A stretch of DNA of 64,000 bases from assembly GCF_900104265.1 (NCBI RefSeq), contig NZ_FNJJ01000016.1, forward strand, positions 79,288 through 143,287, given 5' to 3'. Source of the stretch: Ectopseudomonas guguanensis (GTDB lineage Bacteria > Pseudomonadota > Gammaproteobacteria > Pseudomonadales > Pseudomonadaceae). A model generated the notes under the pieces. It saw nothing but the letters and a program-made list of their open reading frames with translations, did no database searches and was not told the DNA's origin. How positions within the stretch are numbered: the first letter of the stretch is position 1; every line of letters begins with the position of its first letter. Below are positions 23,690 to 32,572 of the stretch, piece by piece. A program made the translations under genes and the position numbers.

Positions 23690-25018
23690 GATCAGCATCT
23701 GCAGCTCGCGGCCGACCGTGACGTTGATGCTGCCGCCGCTCGAGCGCACGCTCTGGCTGGTGCCGCGCAGCGGGTTGTAGAGGGTGCCGCTGCCACTGCG
23801 TTGCAGGCGCACGGTGCCGTTCTCCTGCGCCCAGAACATCCACAGCCAGCGCCCATCGGCGCGCTGCCAGGCGATGCTGAACATGCCGGCCGGCGCACTG
23901 GCGAAGGCCGGCGCATCCATTGGCGTGAGGCTGGGGCCGCTGATCTGCAGGAAACGCTTGAGTGCCTGGTAGGCGGGTTTCTCGCTGCCGTTCAGGCGCA
24001 GGAGGCCATAGAACTGGTCGCGTGGCGTGGCGCGCGCATCCAGATCGCTGAGGGTGAAGAGAAATATGCGGTCGAAATCCATCGCGCTCATCAGCGCCAG
24101 GCGCCGCAGCATGTAGTCGGCCTGGCCCTGTTCGCCGATGATCGGTTGCAGTTCCACCGGCCCGGCATAGCTCGACCAGCCGAACTCCGTGGCCCAGATT
24201 GGCCCGCTGCCGGAATGGCGCAGATACTGGTTGACCGTATTGGCGTGGGCGATGAAATCGCCAGCACCGGGCACGTCGCCCTCCGGCTCATGACTGTAGG
24301 GGTGATAAGCCGTCACTCGATCCGGCCTAACGCTGCCGAGCTGGGTCATGGCCTGCAGCATCAGGCCGCCACGCACGGGCATCTGGCTGTAGTAGGCGTG
24401 GCCACCGATCACCTGGGTGGCGTCCGGGCGCGCGGCGCTCAGTGTGCCGAGGCTGCTTTCCAGCAACTGCCGGTACTGGAGCGGATCTTCGGCCGGCTGC
24501 CAGAAGGGCGGAATGTTCTGCTCGTTCCAGACCTGCCAGGCGTCGACATGGGGATAGCGGCTGGCCAGTGTGGCGAAGCTGTTGGCGAACAGTTGCGGGT
24601 TGGTTGGCGGGTACTGGTCGGGGTTGCTCACGCCGGCCGGTGCGGACGTGGCGAAGGGGGCCGAACCGACCAGGTACACCAGGGGCTTGAGTTGTTCCTG
24701 CTCGATCACCTGCATCAGGCGATCAAGGTCCGTCCATTGCCATTGTCCCGGGGCGGGCTCCAGGCGCTCCCAGTGCAGGCCCAGGCGAATCCACCGCAGA
24801 TCGAGCGCCTTCAACTTGGCGATCTGCTGTCGATAGGTCTGCTCGGGAAACCACTGCAGTTGTACGTTGAGGCCCAGGAAGTCCGACCAGACCACCGGGC
24901 GCGGCGCCTTCAGCGAGTTCGAGGGGGCGGCCTGGGCGCTCAGACCGAGGCCCAGTGACAGAGACAACAGGCCCGCGCCCAGGGCGCGACGCAGGCGGAA
25001 GGAGGAGATACTGAACAT
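23684..25018 (-). CDS. PslG-like glycoside hydrolase (GH39-type)
   Basis: 444 residues from the ATG at 25018, with a Sec signal (RALGAGLLSLSLGLGLSAQA). The TIM-barrel has acid/base Glu166 in WQVWNEQN and nucleophile Glu278 in IWATEFGW, nearly the same positions and length as P. aeruginosa PslG (442 residues, E165/E276 as I recall). A C-terminal beta domain (GMFSIAWQRADGRWLWMFW) follows. PslG cleaves the exopolysaccharide Psl in the periplasm. No other psl gene is in the window, so the substrate may differ. The last 6 nt overlap the AFG1-like gene, convergently. Confidence 0.85.
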   Translation of the reverse strand: MFSISSFRLRRALGAGLLSLSLGLGLSAQAAPSNSLKAPRPVVWSDFLGLNVQLQWFPEQTYRQQIAKLKALDLRWIRLGLHWERLEPAPGQWQWTDLDRLMQVIEQEQLKPLVYLVGSAPFATSAPAGVSNPDQYPPTNPQLFANSFATLASRYPHVDAWQVWNEQNIPPFWQPAEDPLQYRQLLESSLGTLSAARPDATQVIGGHAYYSQMPVRGGLMLQAMTQLGSVRPDRVTAYHPYSHEPEGDVPGAGDFIAHANTVNQYLRHSGSGPIWATEFGWSSYAGPVELQPIIGEQGQADYMLRRLALMSAMDFDRIFLFTLSDLDARATPRDQFYGLLRLNGSEKPAYQALKRFLQISGPSLTPMDAPAFASAPAGMFSIAWQRADGRWLWMFWAQENGTVRLQRSGSGTLYNPLRGTSQSVRSSGGSINVTVGRELQMLIL

Positions 25019-25244
25019 GGCTGCTCTCCCTTGCGAGAGTGACTCGGAATAGCAGCTTAAGACCGGCCCATCGGCTGCAAACCTGGCTGTACCAGGCTTG
25101 GTGATGGAGGGCAGCAATAAGGCGACTGACGGTTTAGTGGCGTTTTGCTAGGCCAAAAGATTGACGTTGCGAGTTGCCACTTGGCGGTGCCAGGCCGTCG
25201 AACGACGGGTTTGGCAGCGTATCGGTCGCGACGGCGGCGTTGCC

Positions 25245-25919
25245 TTAGACGGCGTCTTCCGCTGCCTTGCCTGCCGGATTGTCACGGGTCGGCATGGCGA
25301 GAATCTCGGGCAGCACTTCGCGGGCGAATACGTCGTGCAGACGGCGCAGCTCGGCCACCGGATCGAGGTGGTGGTCGACGCGGATGTCCCACAGCGGGTA
25401 CTGCTCCCGGTCGACCACATAGATCACCGCCGAGGACTCGCCATGACGGTCGCCGCCGCACTGGTCACCGGCCGCCAGCGCTTCGATCAGGCGCTCGATC
25501 AGCGGGCGTTCTTGCACCTGGCGAAAGGCGTCGGCCACAGCTTCCAGCACCTGCGGGCCGACCAGGCGGTTACCCTGTACGGAGAACTGCTCGCCGGTCA
25601 GCGAGCCGGCCCAGGGAATGCATTTTTCCCCGGTCCAGCAGACCGTATCGCCCTGGGCGTCGATCAGCGCGCACTGGCGCAACTCCATGCAGGGATCGAT
25701 GCCTTTGAGTCGCTGCAGCGCCTGTTGCGCCGAAAGCCCCTGGCGCAGCAGCGCCAGGCCATCCAGGCCCAGGTAGGGATTGACTTGGGCCTGGGTCGCC
25801 ACCGCGCCGACGCCGGCCGCCGCGTGGCTGAGCAGTTTGCCGACAGCGGGCATGGCGGTGGCGGCAGCGACACCGAACTGACCGCTGCGCGGGCAGCGGG
25901 CGATGATGGAGAAGGTCAT
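25245..25919 (-). CDS. DUF1028 Ntn-hydrolase-like protein
   Basis: 224 residues. The start MTFSIIARCPRSGQFGVAAA and the later GDTVCWTGEKCIPWAGSLTGEQFSVQGN fit DUF1028 (PF06267), a family with an Ntn-hydrolase-like fold and no proven reaction; it often neighbours peptidase genes. No peptidase is nearby here. The upstream 225-bp gap up to 25018 holds no recognisable site. Confidence 0.85.
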   Translation of the reverse strand: MTFSIIARCPRSGQFGVAAATAMPAVGKLLSHAAAGVGAVATQAQVNPYLGLDGLALLRQGLSAQQALQRLKGIDPCMELRQCALIDAQGDTVCWTGEKCIPWAGSLTGEQFSVQGNRLVGPQVLEAVADAFRQVQERPLIERLIEALAAGDQCGGDRHGESSAVIYVVDREQYPLWDIRVDHHLDPVAELRRLHDVFAREVLPEILAMPTRDNPAGKAAEDAV

Positions 25920-26060
25920 GGCGACTCCTGGGCGATTTTCAGGTTAGGCCATGGGTGGGCAAGTATCGTTCCGCTTGGTGGTGGACGGTGCGGCCTTTGC
26001 CACAGAGCTGCAGGCTTCGTCTAATGCGCGCTGTTCAGTGTCCGCTATGAGGAACGCCGC

Positions 26061-27419
26061 ATGATTCTTGGCCAGCCGCTTGCCCAATGGCGCGCGCGAT
26101 ATCCGCTGCTCGACGAACTGATCGCCCTGCGCGAAACCAGCTGGTTCAACCCGGCCGTGGCGCCTGCTGCCGAAGCATTGGCCGATGTCGGTTTGAGCGC
26201 AGCGGACGTGGCCGATGCCCGTGCGCGTCTCGAGCGCTTCGCCCCCTACCTGGCCCGCGTGTTCCCGCAGACGGCCGCCAGCGGCGGCATCATCGAGTCG
26301 GACGTAGTGCCGCTGCCGCAGATGCAGGCACGGCTGCGTGAAGAGGCCGATGGCGAGATCGGCGCGCTGTGGCTCAAGCGCGACAGCCATCTGCCCATCT
26401 CCGGTTCGATCAAGGCCCGCGGCGGTATCTACGAGGTGCTCAAGCATGCCGAGGACCTGGCGCTGGCGGCCGGCCTGCTCGGTCGCGACGACGATTACGC
26501 CCGCCTCGACAGCGATGCGATGCGCGCCTTCTTCGGCGGCTATCAGGTGGCTGTCGGCTCCACCGGCAATCTCGGCCTGTCCATCGGCATCATCAGTGCA
26601 CGTCTGGGCTTTCAGGCCACGGTGCATATGTCCGCCGATGCGCGCCAGTGGAAGAAGGACAAGCTGCGCGCCCATGGCGTGACCGTGGTCGAGTACGCCA
26701 GCGACTACAGCGTTGCCGTGGAGCAGGGGCGCCGCCAGGCCGAGGCCGATCCGCGTTGCCACTTCGTCGACGACGAGAACTCCAGGAACCTGTTTCTCGG
26801 TTACGCGGTGGCCGGTGAACGCCTCAGGCAGCAATTGGCGGCAGCCGGTGTCGTGGTGGACGCCGAGCATCCGCTGTTCGTCTATCTGCCCTGTGGCGTC
26901 GGTGGCGGGCCGGGTGGCGTGGCTTTCGGGCTGAAACTGGCGTTCGGCGATGCGGTGCACTGCCTGTTCGCCGAGCCCACGCATTCGCCGTGCATGCTGC
27001 TCGGCGTGCATACCGGCCGGCACGATGAGCTGGCGGTGCAGGATTTCGGCATCGACAACCGCACCGCGGCCGATGGCCTGGCGGTCGGGCGACCATCGGG
27101 TTTCGTCGGCCGCGCCATGCAGCGGCTGATCGACGGCTATTACACGGTCAGCGATGAACAGTTGTTCCGCTACCTGGCGTTGCTGGCACAGACCGAGGGC
27201 CAGCGTCTGGAAACTTCGGCCCTGGCCGGGATGCCGGGCGTGTTGCGCGTGCTGGGCGAGCAGCAGGGCTATCGCCAGCGCATGGGCCTGACGCCGCAGC
27301 GCATGGCGCGGGCGACCCATCTGGTCTGGGCGACTGGCGGCAGCATGGTGCCGCAGGCGGAGATGGACAGTTACCTCGCGCGTGGCCGGCAACTGTTGCA
27401 GGGTTCGGGTGAGGATTGA
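26061..27419 (+). CDS. dsdA: D-serine dehydratase
   Basis: 452 residues. PLP is bound through Lys118 in LPISGSIKARGGIYE, the same position as in E. coli DsdA. Further conserved parts are GSTGNLGLSIGI, the glycine-rich PCGVGGGPGGVAFGLK phosphate loop and HVVWATGGSMVP-like THLVWATGGSMVP. It converts D-serine to pyruvate and ammonia, detoxifying or using D-serine. The usual LysR activator dsdC is not adjacent. It shares a bidirectional terminator with the fumarase gene. Confidence 0.95.
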   Translation: MILGQPLAQWRARYPLLDELIALRETSWFNPAVAPAAEALADVGLSAADVADARARLERFAPYLARVFPQTAASGGIIESDVVPLPQMQARLREEADGEIGALWLKRDSHLPISGSIKARGGIYEVLKHAEDLALAAGLLGRDDDYARLDSDAMRAFFGGYQVAVGSTGNLGLSIGIISARLGFQATVHMSADARQWKKDKLRAHGVTVVEYASDYSVAVEQGRRQAEADPRCHFVDDENSRNLFLGYAVAGERLRQQLAAAGVVVDAEHPLFVYLPCGVGGGPGGVAFGLKLAFGDAVHCLFAEPTHSPCMLLGVHTGRHDELAVQDFGIDNRTAADGLAVGRPSGFVGRAMQRLIDGYYTVSDEQLFRYLALLAQTEGQRLETSALAGMPGVLRVLGEQQGYRQRMGLTPQRMARATHLVWATGGSMVPQAEMDSYLARGRQLLQGSGED

Positions 27420-27531
27420 CGCCAGCCTGTGGGAGCCTCGCCCCGGGGCGAAGCTTCTCTGTCGTATGCGCGGGCCAATTCGCCGCGGGCACGGCTCCTA
27501 CGCAGGCGCGATACGCGTCGCGCCTGAAAAC

Positions 27532-27562
27532 GCAGAAGCCCGGCACTTGGCCGGGCTTCTGC
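27532..27562. terminator. bidirectional terminator between dsdA and fumarase
   Basis: A perfect 13-bp stem, 27532-27544 with 27550-27562, around a 5-nt loop (ACTTG), flanked by short T or A runs. It lies between two convergent genes. Confidence 0.8.
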
Positions 27563-27593
27563 TTTGCAGCGAAGCTAGTCGCTTGCCGCTGCC

Positions 27594-29117
27594 TTACTTC
27601 ACTTCCACCGCCAGGCTTTCGGCGATCTTCTTGTTCCAGATCGCAGGGCCGGTGATGTGCACCGACTCGCCCTTGGTATCGACCGCGACGGTCACCGGCA
27701 TGTCCTTGACCTCGAACTCGTAGATGGCTTCCATCCCCAGCTCGGGGAAGGCCAGCACCTTGGACTTCTTGATCGCCTGAGCCACCAGGTAGGCGGCGCC
27801 GCCGACGGCCATCAGGTACACGGCCTTGTTGTCCCTGATCGCGTCGATGGCGATCGGGCCGCGCTCGGACTTGCCGATCATGCCCAGCAGACCGGTCTGC
27901 TCGAGGATCTGACGGGTGAACTTGTCCATGCGGGTGGCGGTAGTCGGGCCGGCCGGGCCGACCACTTCGTCACCGACCGGATCGACCGGGCCGACGTAAT
28001 AGATGAAGCGGCCCTTGAGATCGACGGGCAGTTGCTCGCCCTTGTTCAGCATGTCGACCATGCGCTTGTGCGCGGCGTCGCGGCCGGTGAGCATCTTGCC
28101 GTTGAGCAGGATGGTCTCGCCCGGTTTCCAGCTCTGCACCTCTTCCGGGGTGATGGTGTCCAGATTCACGCGGCGCGCGCTCGGGCCGGCTTCCCAGACG
28201 ATTTCCGGGTAGGCGTCCAGATCCGGCGCTTCCAGAACGGCCGGGCCGGAGCCGTCGAGCACGAAGTGGGCGTGGCGGGTGGCGGCGCAGTTGGGGATCA
28301 TGCACACCGGCAGGCTTGCTGCATGGGTCGGGTAATCCATGATCTTCACGTCGAGCACGGTGGTCAGGCCACCCAGGCCCTGGGCGCCGATGCCCAGCTG
28401 GTTGACCTTCTCGAACAGCTCCAGGCGCAGCTCCTCGATACGGTTCTGCGGGCCGCGGGCCTGCAGCTCGTGGATGTCGATGTGCTCCATCAGCACTTCC
28501 TTGGCCATCACCGCGGCCTTCTCGGCAGTGCCGCCGATGCCGATGCCGAGCATGCCCGGCGGGCACCAGCCGGCGCCCATGGTCGGCACGGTCTTGAGTA
28601 CCCAGTCGACGATGGAGTCGGACGGGTTGAGCATGGCCATCTTCGACTTGTTCTCGGAGCCGCCGCCCTTGGCCGCGACATCCACTTCCACCTTGTCACC
28701 GGGGACGATGGAGTAGTGGATCACTGCCGGGGTGTTGTCCTTGGTGTTCTTGCGGGCACCTGCCGGGTCGGCGAGGATCGAGGCGCGCAGGACGTTCTCG
28801 GGCAGGTTGTAGGCGCGGCGCACGCCCTCGTTGATCATGTCGTCGACGCTCATGGTGGCGCCGTCCCAGCGCACGTCCATGCCGACCTTGATGAACACGG
28901 TAACGATGCCGGTGTCCTGACAGATCGGGCGGTGGCCGGTGGCGCACATGCGCGAGTTGATCAGGATCTGCGCCATGGAATCCTTGGCCGCCGGAGACTC
29001 TTCCTTCAGGTAGGCCTCGTGCATGGCCTGGATGAAGTCGACGGGGTGGTAATAAGAGATGAACTGCAGGGCGTCGGCGACGCTCTGAATCAGGTCGTCC
29101 TGCTTGATCACGGTCAT
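27594..29117 (-). CDS. class I fumarate hydratase
   Basis: 507 residues, the iron-sulfur (heat-labile) type. Cluster-ligand cysteines are seen in CQDTGIVTVF, VCMIPNCAATRH and the GAGWCPPGMLGIGIGG region; GPTTATRMD is in the C-terminal beta-domain. It interconverts fumarate and malate in the TCA cycle. The gene order fumarase - diguanylate cyclase - ferredoxin reductase - enoyl-CoA hydratase - pykA is the same as around P. aeruginosa PA4333-PA4329. Confidence 0.95.
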   Translation of the reverse strand: MTVIKQDDLIQSVADALQFISYYHPVDFIQAMHEAYLKEESPAAKDSMAQILINSRMCATGHRPICQDTGIVTVFIKVGMDVRWDGATMSVDDMINEGVRRAYNLPENVLRASILADPAGARKNTKDNTPAVIHYSIVPGDKVEVDVAAKGGGSENKSKMAMLNPSDSIVDWVLKTVPTMGAGWCPPGMLGIGIGGTAEKAAVMAKEVLMEHIDIHELQARGPQNRIEELRLELFEKVNQLGIGAQGLGGLTTVLDVKIMDYPTHAASLPVCMIPNCAATRHAHFVLDGSGPAVLEAPDLDAYPEIVWEAGPSARRVNLDTITPEEVQSWKPGETILLNGKMLTGRDAAHKRMVDMLNKGEQLPVDLKGRFIYYVGPVDPVGDEVVGPAGPTTATRMDKFTRQILEQTGLLGMIGKSERGPIAIDAIRDNKAVYLMAVGGAAYLVAQAIKKSKVLAFPELGMEAIYEFEVKDMPVTVAVDTKGESVHITGPAIWNKKIAESLAVEVK

Positions 29118-29364
29118 TGGGGCGCTCCTCTATCAGGGAACATCTACAAGGAAGCGCCGGACAACGACCCGGCGCAACGGCGAAAAACAGTCGGGCACGA
29201 TTTCACGTCGCCCCCACGTCGCTGCGCGACGGCCTTTCAGGTCGCCGCGGTGAAGGCAGGCAACAAAAAAAGGCGCGGCAGTATAGCGCGCCGGTCGCAC
29301 AGGGCACAGCCGCCTAAGGTCGATGATGTTGGCTGCATGCGCAGTTATCGGCTCGCTAGGCAAT

Positions 29365-29376
29365 CTGTGATCACAG
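29365..29376. promoter_or_regulatory. 12-bp palindrome upstream of the diguanylate cyclase
   Basis: CTGTGATCACAG is perfectly self-complementary and lies 40 nt before the ATG. It resembles CRP/Vfr half sites (TGTGA/TCACA) without the usual 6-nt spacer, so the cognate regulator is not clear. Confidence 0.3.
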
Positions 29377-29416
29377 GGGTAGAGTAACGGCCAGATGCCA
29401 GTATGGGATGGAGCCC

Positions 29417-30544
29417 ATGAGCTCAATGACTCGCCGGGGCACGCAGCGTAGCCTGCAAAGCCTCCTGCTCAAACGCTTCGCCATGGCCTGCGCCACCTAC
29501 GCGATGATGGCGCTCGTTTGCTGGTTCGCCGTGTTCAACGGCCTGTTCCTCGGTCCCGTCAGTGTTGCCGCCTGGCTTACGCTGGGCGTGTTCGGCAGCC
29601 AACTGGTATTTCTCTGGATCTTCCTCACCGGGCGCAATCTGCGCTTCGACGATCCCAGCCTCACCGAGGCTCAGGTGCTGGTCGCCCTGGCCTGGCAGCC
29701 GCCGGTGCTGGCCTTCTTCGACACCGCCCGTGGCAGCATGATGGTGTTTTACGTGCTGATCCTGTTGTTCGGCGTGTTCCAGCTGGCGCCACGGGTGTTC
29801 GTGCGTTGCGCCGCGTTCGCCTTCTTCGGTTTCGCTGCGATGGTGCTGATAGAGGCCTATCGCATGCAACTGGTGGACCCGAGCATGGCCTGGCTGCAGG
29901 TGTGGGTGCTGTTCATCCTGCTGGTCTGGCTGTGCCTGTTTTCCAGTTACGTGCAGGCCATGCGCAAGCGCATGCGCCAGCGCCGTTTTGCCCTGCAGGC
30001 GCACCAGGACACCCTGCGCGGGATGATGCGCCAGCTCGAGGATCTGGTGGCCACCGACGAACTGACCGGGCTTTTCAATCGCCGTCATTTCCTGCGCCTG
30101 GCCAGTCGCGAGCTGGAACACCTCGGTCATGGACATCAGCACGGCCTGGCATTAATCGACCTGGATCATTTCAAGCGGATCAACGATGCTCACGGTCACG
30201 CCGCTGGTGACCGGGTGCTGCAGACCTTCGCCGCGGTGGCTCGAGCCTGTCTGCGTGACGGCGACATCATTGCCCGCTACGGCGGCGAGGAATTCGTGCT
30301 GCTGCTGCCCAATACCGATGCCGATCAGTTCACCACCTGCTGCGAGCGGCTGCGCGAGGCGTTCGCCAAGGCCGAGCCGGTGGGGGTGAAGGTCGAGAAC
30401 CTCAGTCTCTCGGCCGGCATGACGATGCTGCACGCCGGCGATGACCTCGACGAAGCCCTGCAGCGGGCCGATCAGGCGCTCTATCAGGCCAAGCGCGGCG
30501 GGCGCAATCGCTGCGATGCCAGCTGGGAGCGCGCCGGTGCCTGA
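29417..30544 (+). CDS. membrane diguanylate cyclase (GGDEF), syntenic with SadC
   Basis: 375 residues (start 29417; an ATG at 29408 is a weaker choice). Five or six hydrophobic helices fill residues 20-180, then a GGDEF domain with YGGEEFVLLLP. The inhibitory I-site RDGD stands exactly five residues before GGEEF, so product feedback is expected. It makes c-di-GMP at the inner membrane. The position between fumarase and the ferredoxin reductase is that of P. aeruginosa SadC, though SadC is longer as I recall it. It overlaps the next gene by 8 nt. Confidence 0.88.
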   Translation: MSSMTRRGTQRSLQSLLLKRFAMACATYAMMALVCWFAVFNGLFLGPVSVAAWLTLGVFGSQLVFLWIFLTGRNLRFDDPSLTEAQVLVALAWQPPVLAFFDTARGSMMVFYVLILLFGVFQLAPRVFVRCAAFAFFGFAAMVLIEAYRMQLVDPSMAWLQVWVLFILLVWLCLFSSYVQAMRKRMRQRRFALQAHQDTLRGMMRQLEDLVATDELTGLFNRRHFLRLASRELEHLGHGHQHGLALIDLDHFKRINDAHGHAAGDRVLQTFAAVARACLRDGDIIARYGGEEFVLLLPNTDADQFTTCCERLREAFAKAEPVGVKVENLSLSAGMTMLHAGDDLDEALQRADQALYQAKRGGRNRCDASWERAGA

Positions 30545-31475
30545 GTTGCGCGTGGGCGCCCAACAGCTGCAGGTGGCCCTGCAGACCAACTTGCTCGATG
30601 CGCTGCTCGCCGGCGGTGTGGCGGTGCCCTACAGCTGCCGGGCCGGCAGTTGCCATGCCTGTCTGGTGCGCTGCGTGGAAGGCGAGCCGCAGGACCTGCA
30701 GCCCGAGGCGCTGGCGGCCGACAAGCGTGCCGAGGGCTGGCGCCTGGCCTGCCAGTGCCGGGTGCTCGGCGACCTGCAGGTCGAACCCTTCGATCCGCAG
30801 CGCGATGGCCTGGCAGCGCGAGTGGTCGACCTGGATTGGCCCAGCCCGCAGGTCTTGCGCCTGCGCCTGCAGCCGGCGCGGCCGCTGCGCTATCGCCCCG
30901 GCCAGCATCTGCTGCTGTGGAGCGAGCAGGGAGTAGCCCGGCCCTATTCACTGGCCAGCGTGCCGGGCGAAGACGACTGGCTGGAGTTTCATATCGATTG
31001 CCGCCTGCCTGGTGCCTTCTGCGATGCCGCGCGGCGCCTGCAGGTGGGCGATGGGCTGCGCCTGGGTGAGTTGCGTGGTGGCGCCTTGCATTACGATGCC
31101 GACTGGCAGACGCGGCCGCTCTGGCTGCTGGCCGCAGGCACCGGGCTGGCGCCTCTGTATGGCTTGTTGCGCGAGGCGCTGCGCCAGGAGCATCAGGGCG
31201 CCATTCGCCTGCTGCATGTGGCGCATGACGCGGCCGAGCACTATCTGGCCAGCGAACTGCAGGTGCTGGCAGCGCAGCATGCGAACCTGCAGGTGGAGCT
31301 GGTGACGGCGGCGCAGTTGCCGGCTGCTTTGGCCGAACTGCGCCTTGTTTCACGGCAGACCCTCGCCTTACTCTGCGGCCATCCGAAGACGGTCGACAGC
31401 TTTGCGCGGCGTCTGTACATGGCCGGTTTGCCGCGCAGCCAGATGCTCGCCGACGTCTTTCTCACCCGTACCTAG
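30537..31475 (+). CDS. 2Fe-2S ferredoxin/ferredoxin-NAD(P)H reductase fusion
   Basis: 312 residues from a GTG overlapping the cyclase stop. Residues 1-85 are a plant-type ferredoxin domain (SCRAGSCHACLVRC...LACQC, four Cys). Then come a FAD domain (RYRPGQHLLLWSEQGVARPYSLAS) and an NAD domain (WLLAAGTGLAPLYGLLREAL, LLCGHPKTVDSF). It is the layout of oxygenase reductases or CDP-6-deoxy-glucoseen reductase-like proteins. The electron acceptor is unknown. Confidence 0.9.
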   Translation: MPELRVGAQQLQVALQTNLLDALLAGGVAVPYSCRAGSCHACLVRCVEGEPQDLQPEALAADKRAEGWRLACQCRVLGDLQVEPFDPQRDGLAARVVDLDWPSPQVLRLRLQPARPLRYRPGQHLLLWSEQGVARPYSLASVPGEDDWLEFHIDCRLPGAFCDAARRLQVGDGLRLGELRGGALHYDADWQTRPLWLLAAGTGLAPLYGLLREALRQEHQGAIRLLHVAHDAAEHYLASELQVLAAQHANLQVELVTAAQLPAALAELRLVSRQTLALLCGHPKTVDSFARRLYMAGLPRSQMLADVFLTRT

Positions 31476-31550
31476 GGTGCCCGGGGCCGCCTCGGCTGTG
31501 CACACCAGATCCGATGGCATCGGGCTTCTGGTGCGCACAGCGCACCCTAC
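31473..31550. repeat. REPIN-like inverted repeat
   Basis: TAGGGTGC at 31473-31480 pairs with GCACCCTA near 31542-31549, and inner arms (GCTGTGCACACCAG and CTGGTGCGCACAGC) also pair. It fills the gap between the reductase and the enoyl-CoA hydratase. Related GTAGGGTGC-type sequence recurs at 32340-32500 and 63016-63040. Confidence 0.55.
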
Positions 31551-31566
31551 GGTTTTGGAGCCTTGT

Positions 31567-32340
31567 ATGAGCGAATACCTGCATATCGAGCGCGACGGCG
31601 GGCTGCTGACGCTGCGCATGCATCGTCCTGACAAGAAGAACGCGTTGACCCGCGCCATGTACGCCGGCATGGCCGAAGTACTCGACCAGGCGGCTGCGGA
31701 TCCGAGCGTGCGCGTGGTGCTGTTGACCGGTGGCGAGCAGTGCTTCACCAGCGGCAACGATGTCGCCGACTTCATCCAGGCGCCGCCGACCGGGCTCAAC
31801 AGCGAAGTGTTCCAGTTCATGCGCGCGCTGTTCGAATTTCCCAAACCCGTGGTCGCAGCGGTGGCCGGCTCTGCGGTGGGCATCGGTACCACGCTGCTGC
31901 TGCATTGCGATCTGGTCTATGTCGCCCGCGATGCGCAGTTGAAAATGCCCTTCGTCAATCTTGGCTTGTGCCCGGAGTACGGCTCCAGCCTGATCCTGCC
32001 GCGCCTGCTGGGGCATGCGCGCGCGGCCGAGCTGCTGTTGCTCGGTGAAGCTTTCAGTGGTCAGCAGGCGGCGGAGTGGGGCATTGCCAATCAGGCACTC
32101 GACGATGGCGCGGCGACGCTGGCCAAGGCGCGCGAGATGGCCCTGTGCTTTCTCGAGCTGGCGCCCTCGGCGGTCGCCGACAGCAAGCGCCTGATGCGTG
32201 CGCCGGATCGCGAGCAGCTGCGCAAGGTGATCGAGGAGGAGGGTGCCCTGTTCGGCCAGCGCCTGCGCTCGCCGGAAGCCGTCGAGGCGCTGACCGCATT
32301 CATGCAGCGCAGAAAGGCGGATTTCTCTCGCTTCGCTTAG
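31567..32340 (+). CDS. enoyl-CoA hydratase/isomerase family protein
   Basis: 257 residues from ATG 31567 (MSEYLHIERDGGLLTLRMHR). Crotonase-fold landmarks are present: RPDKKNALT, GEQCFTSGNDVADF (oxyanion loop), AVAGSAVGIGTTLLLHCDLVYVA and MPFVNLGLCPEYGSS. The Glu-Tyr in PEYGSS supports an enoyl-CoA isomerase-like rather than a classical two-Glu hydratase. It follows the ferredoxin reductase but is separated by a REP-like element, so it may have its own promoter. Confidence 0.87.
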   Translation: MSEYLHIERDGGLLTLRMHRPDKKNALTRAMYAGMAEVLDQAAADPSVRVVLLTGGEQCFTSGNDVADFIQAPPTGLNSEVFQFMRALFEFPKPVVAAVAGSAVGIGTTLLLHCDLVYVARDAQLKMPFVNLGLCPEYGSSLILPRLLGHARAAELLLLGEAFSGQQAAEWGIANQALDDGAATLAKAREMALCFLELAPSAVADSKRLMRAPDREQLRKVIEEEGALFGQRLRSPEAVEALTAFMQRRKADFSRFA

Positions 32341-32500
32341 GGTGCCGCCGGGCCGCCCAGGCCATGCGCACCGGCTGTTCGCCAGGAGCGTGGGGCGTCG
32401 ACGGCGGTTCGGGCTTGAACGTGGCGTGCTGCAAAAGCGCTGGTGCGCATGGCGCACCCTACGGGATGGTGCAGGTTGCGTAGGGTGTCGCGGGGCCGCC
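32341..32500. repeat. cluster of GTAGGGTG/REP-like arms
   Basis: The 232-bp gap before pykA contains AGGGTGCCGCCGGGCCGCC (from 32340), GCGCATGGCGCACCCTACGG (near 32445-32464) and GTAGGGTGTCGCGGGGCCGCC (near 32480-32500), related arms in both orientations. No gene is visible in it. Confidence 0.5.
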
Positions 32501-32530
32501 TAGGTCGCGCGCACTGCCGGCTAGAAAAAG

Positions 32531-32557
32531 AAAAGGCCGCTTATCGAGCGGCCTTTT
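32531..32557 (-). terminator. intrinsic terminator of pykA
   Basis: AAAAGGCCGC (32531-32540) pairs with GCGGCCTTTT (32548-32557) around a 7-nt loop; on the minus strand it is followed by CTTTTTCTTTT-like T-rich DNA. It is 15 nt past the pykA stop. Confidence 0.85.
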
Positions 32558-32572
32558 GCGTTTGCAGATCAC

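Noticed and set aside
25944..27392. 482-codon open frame on the minus strand
   Set aside because: Shadow of dsdA.
27657..29387. 576-codon open frame on the plus strand
   Set aside because: Shadow of the fumarase gene; Asp/His/Val/Gly-rich reversed reading.
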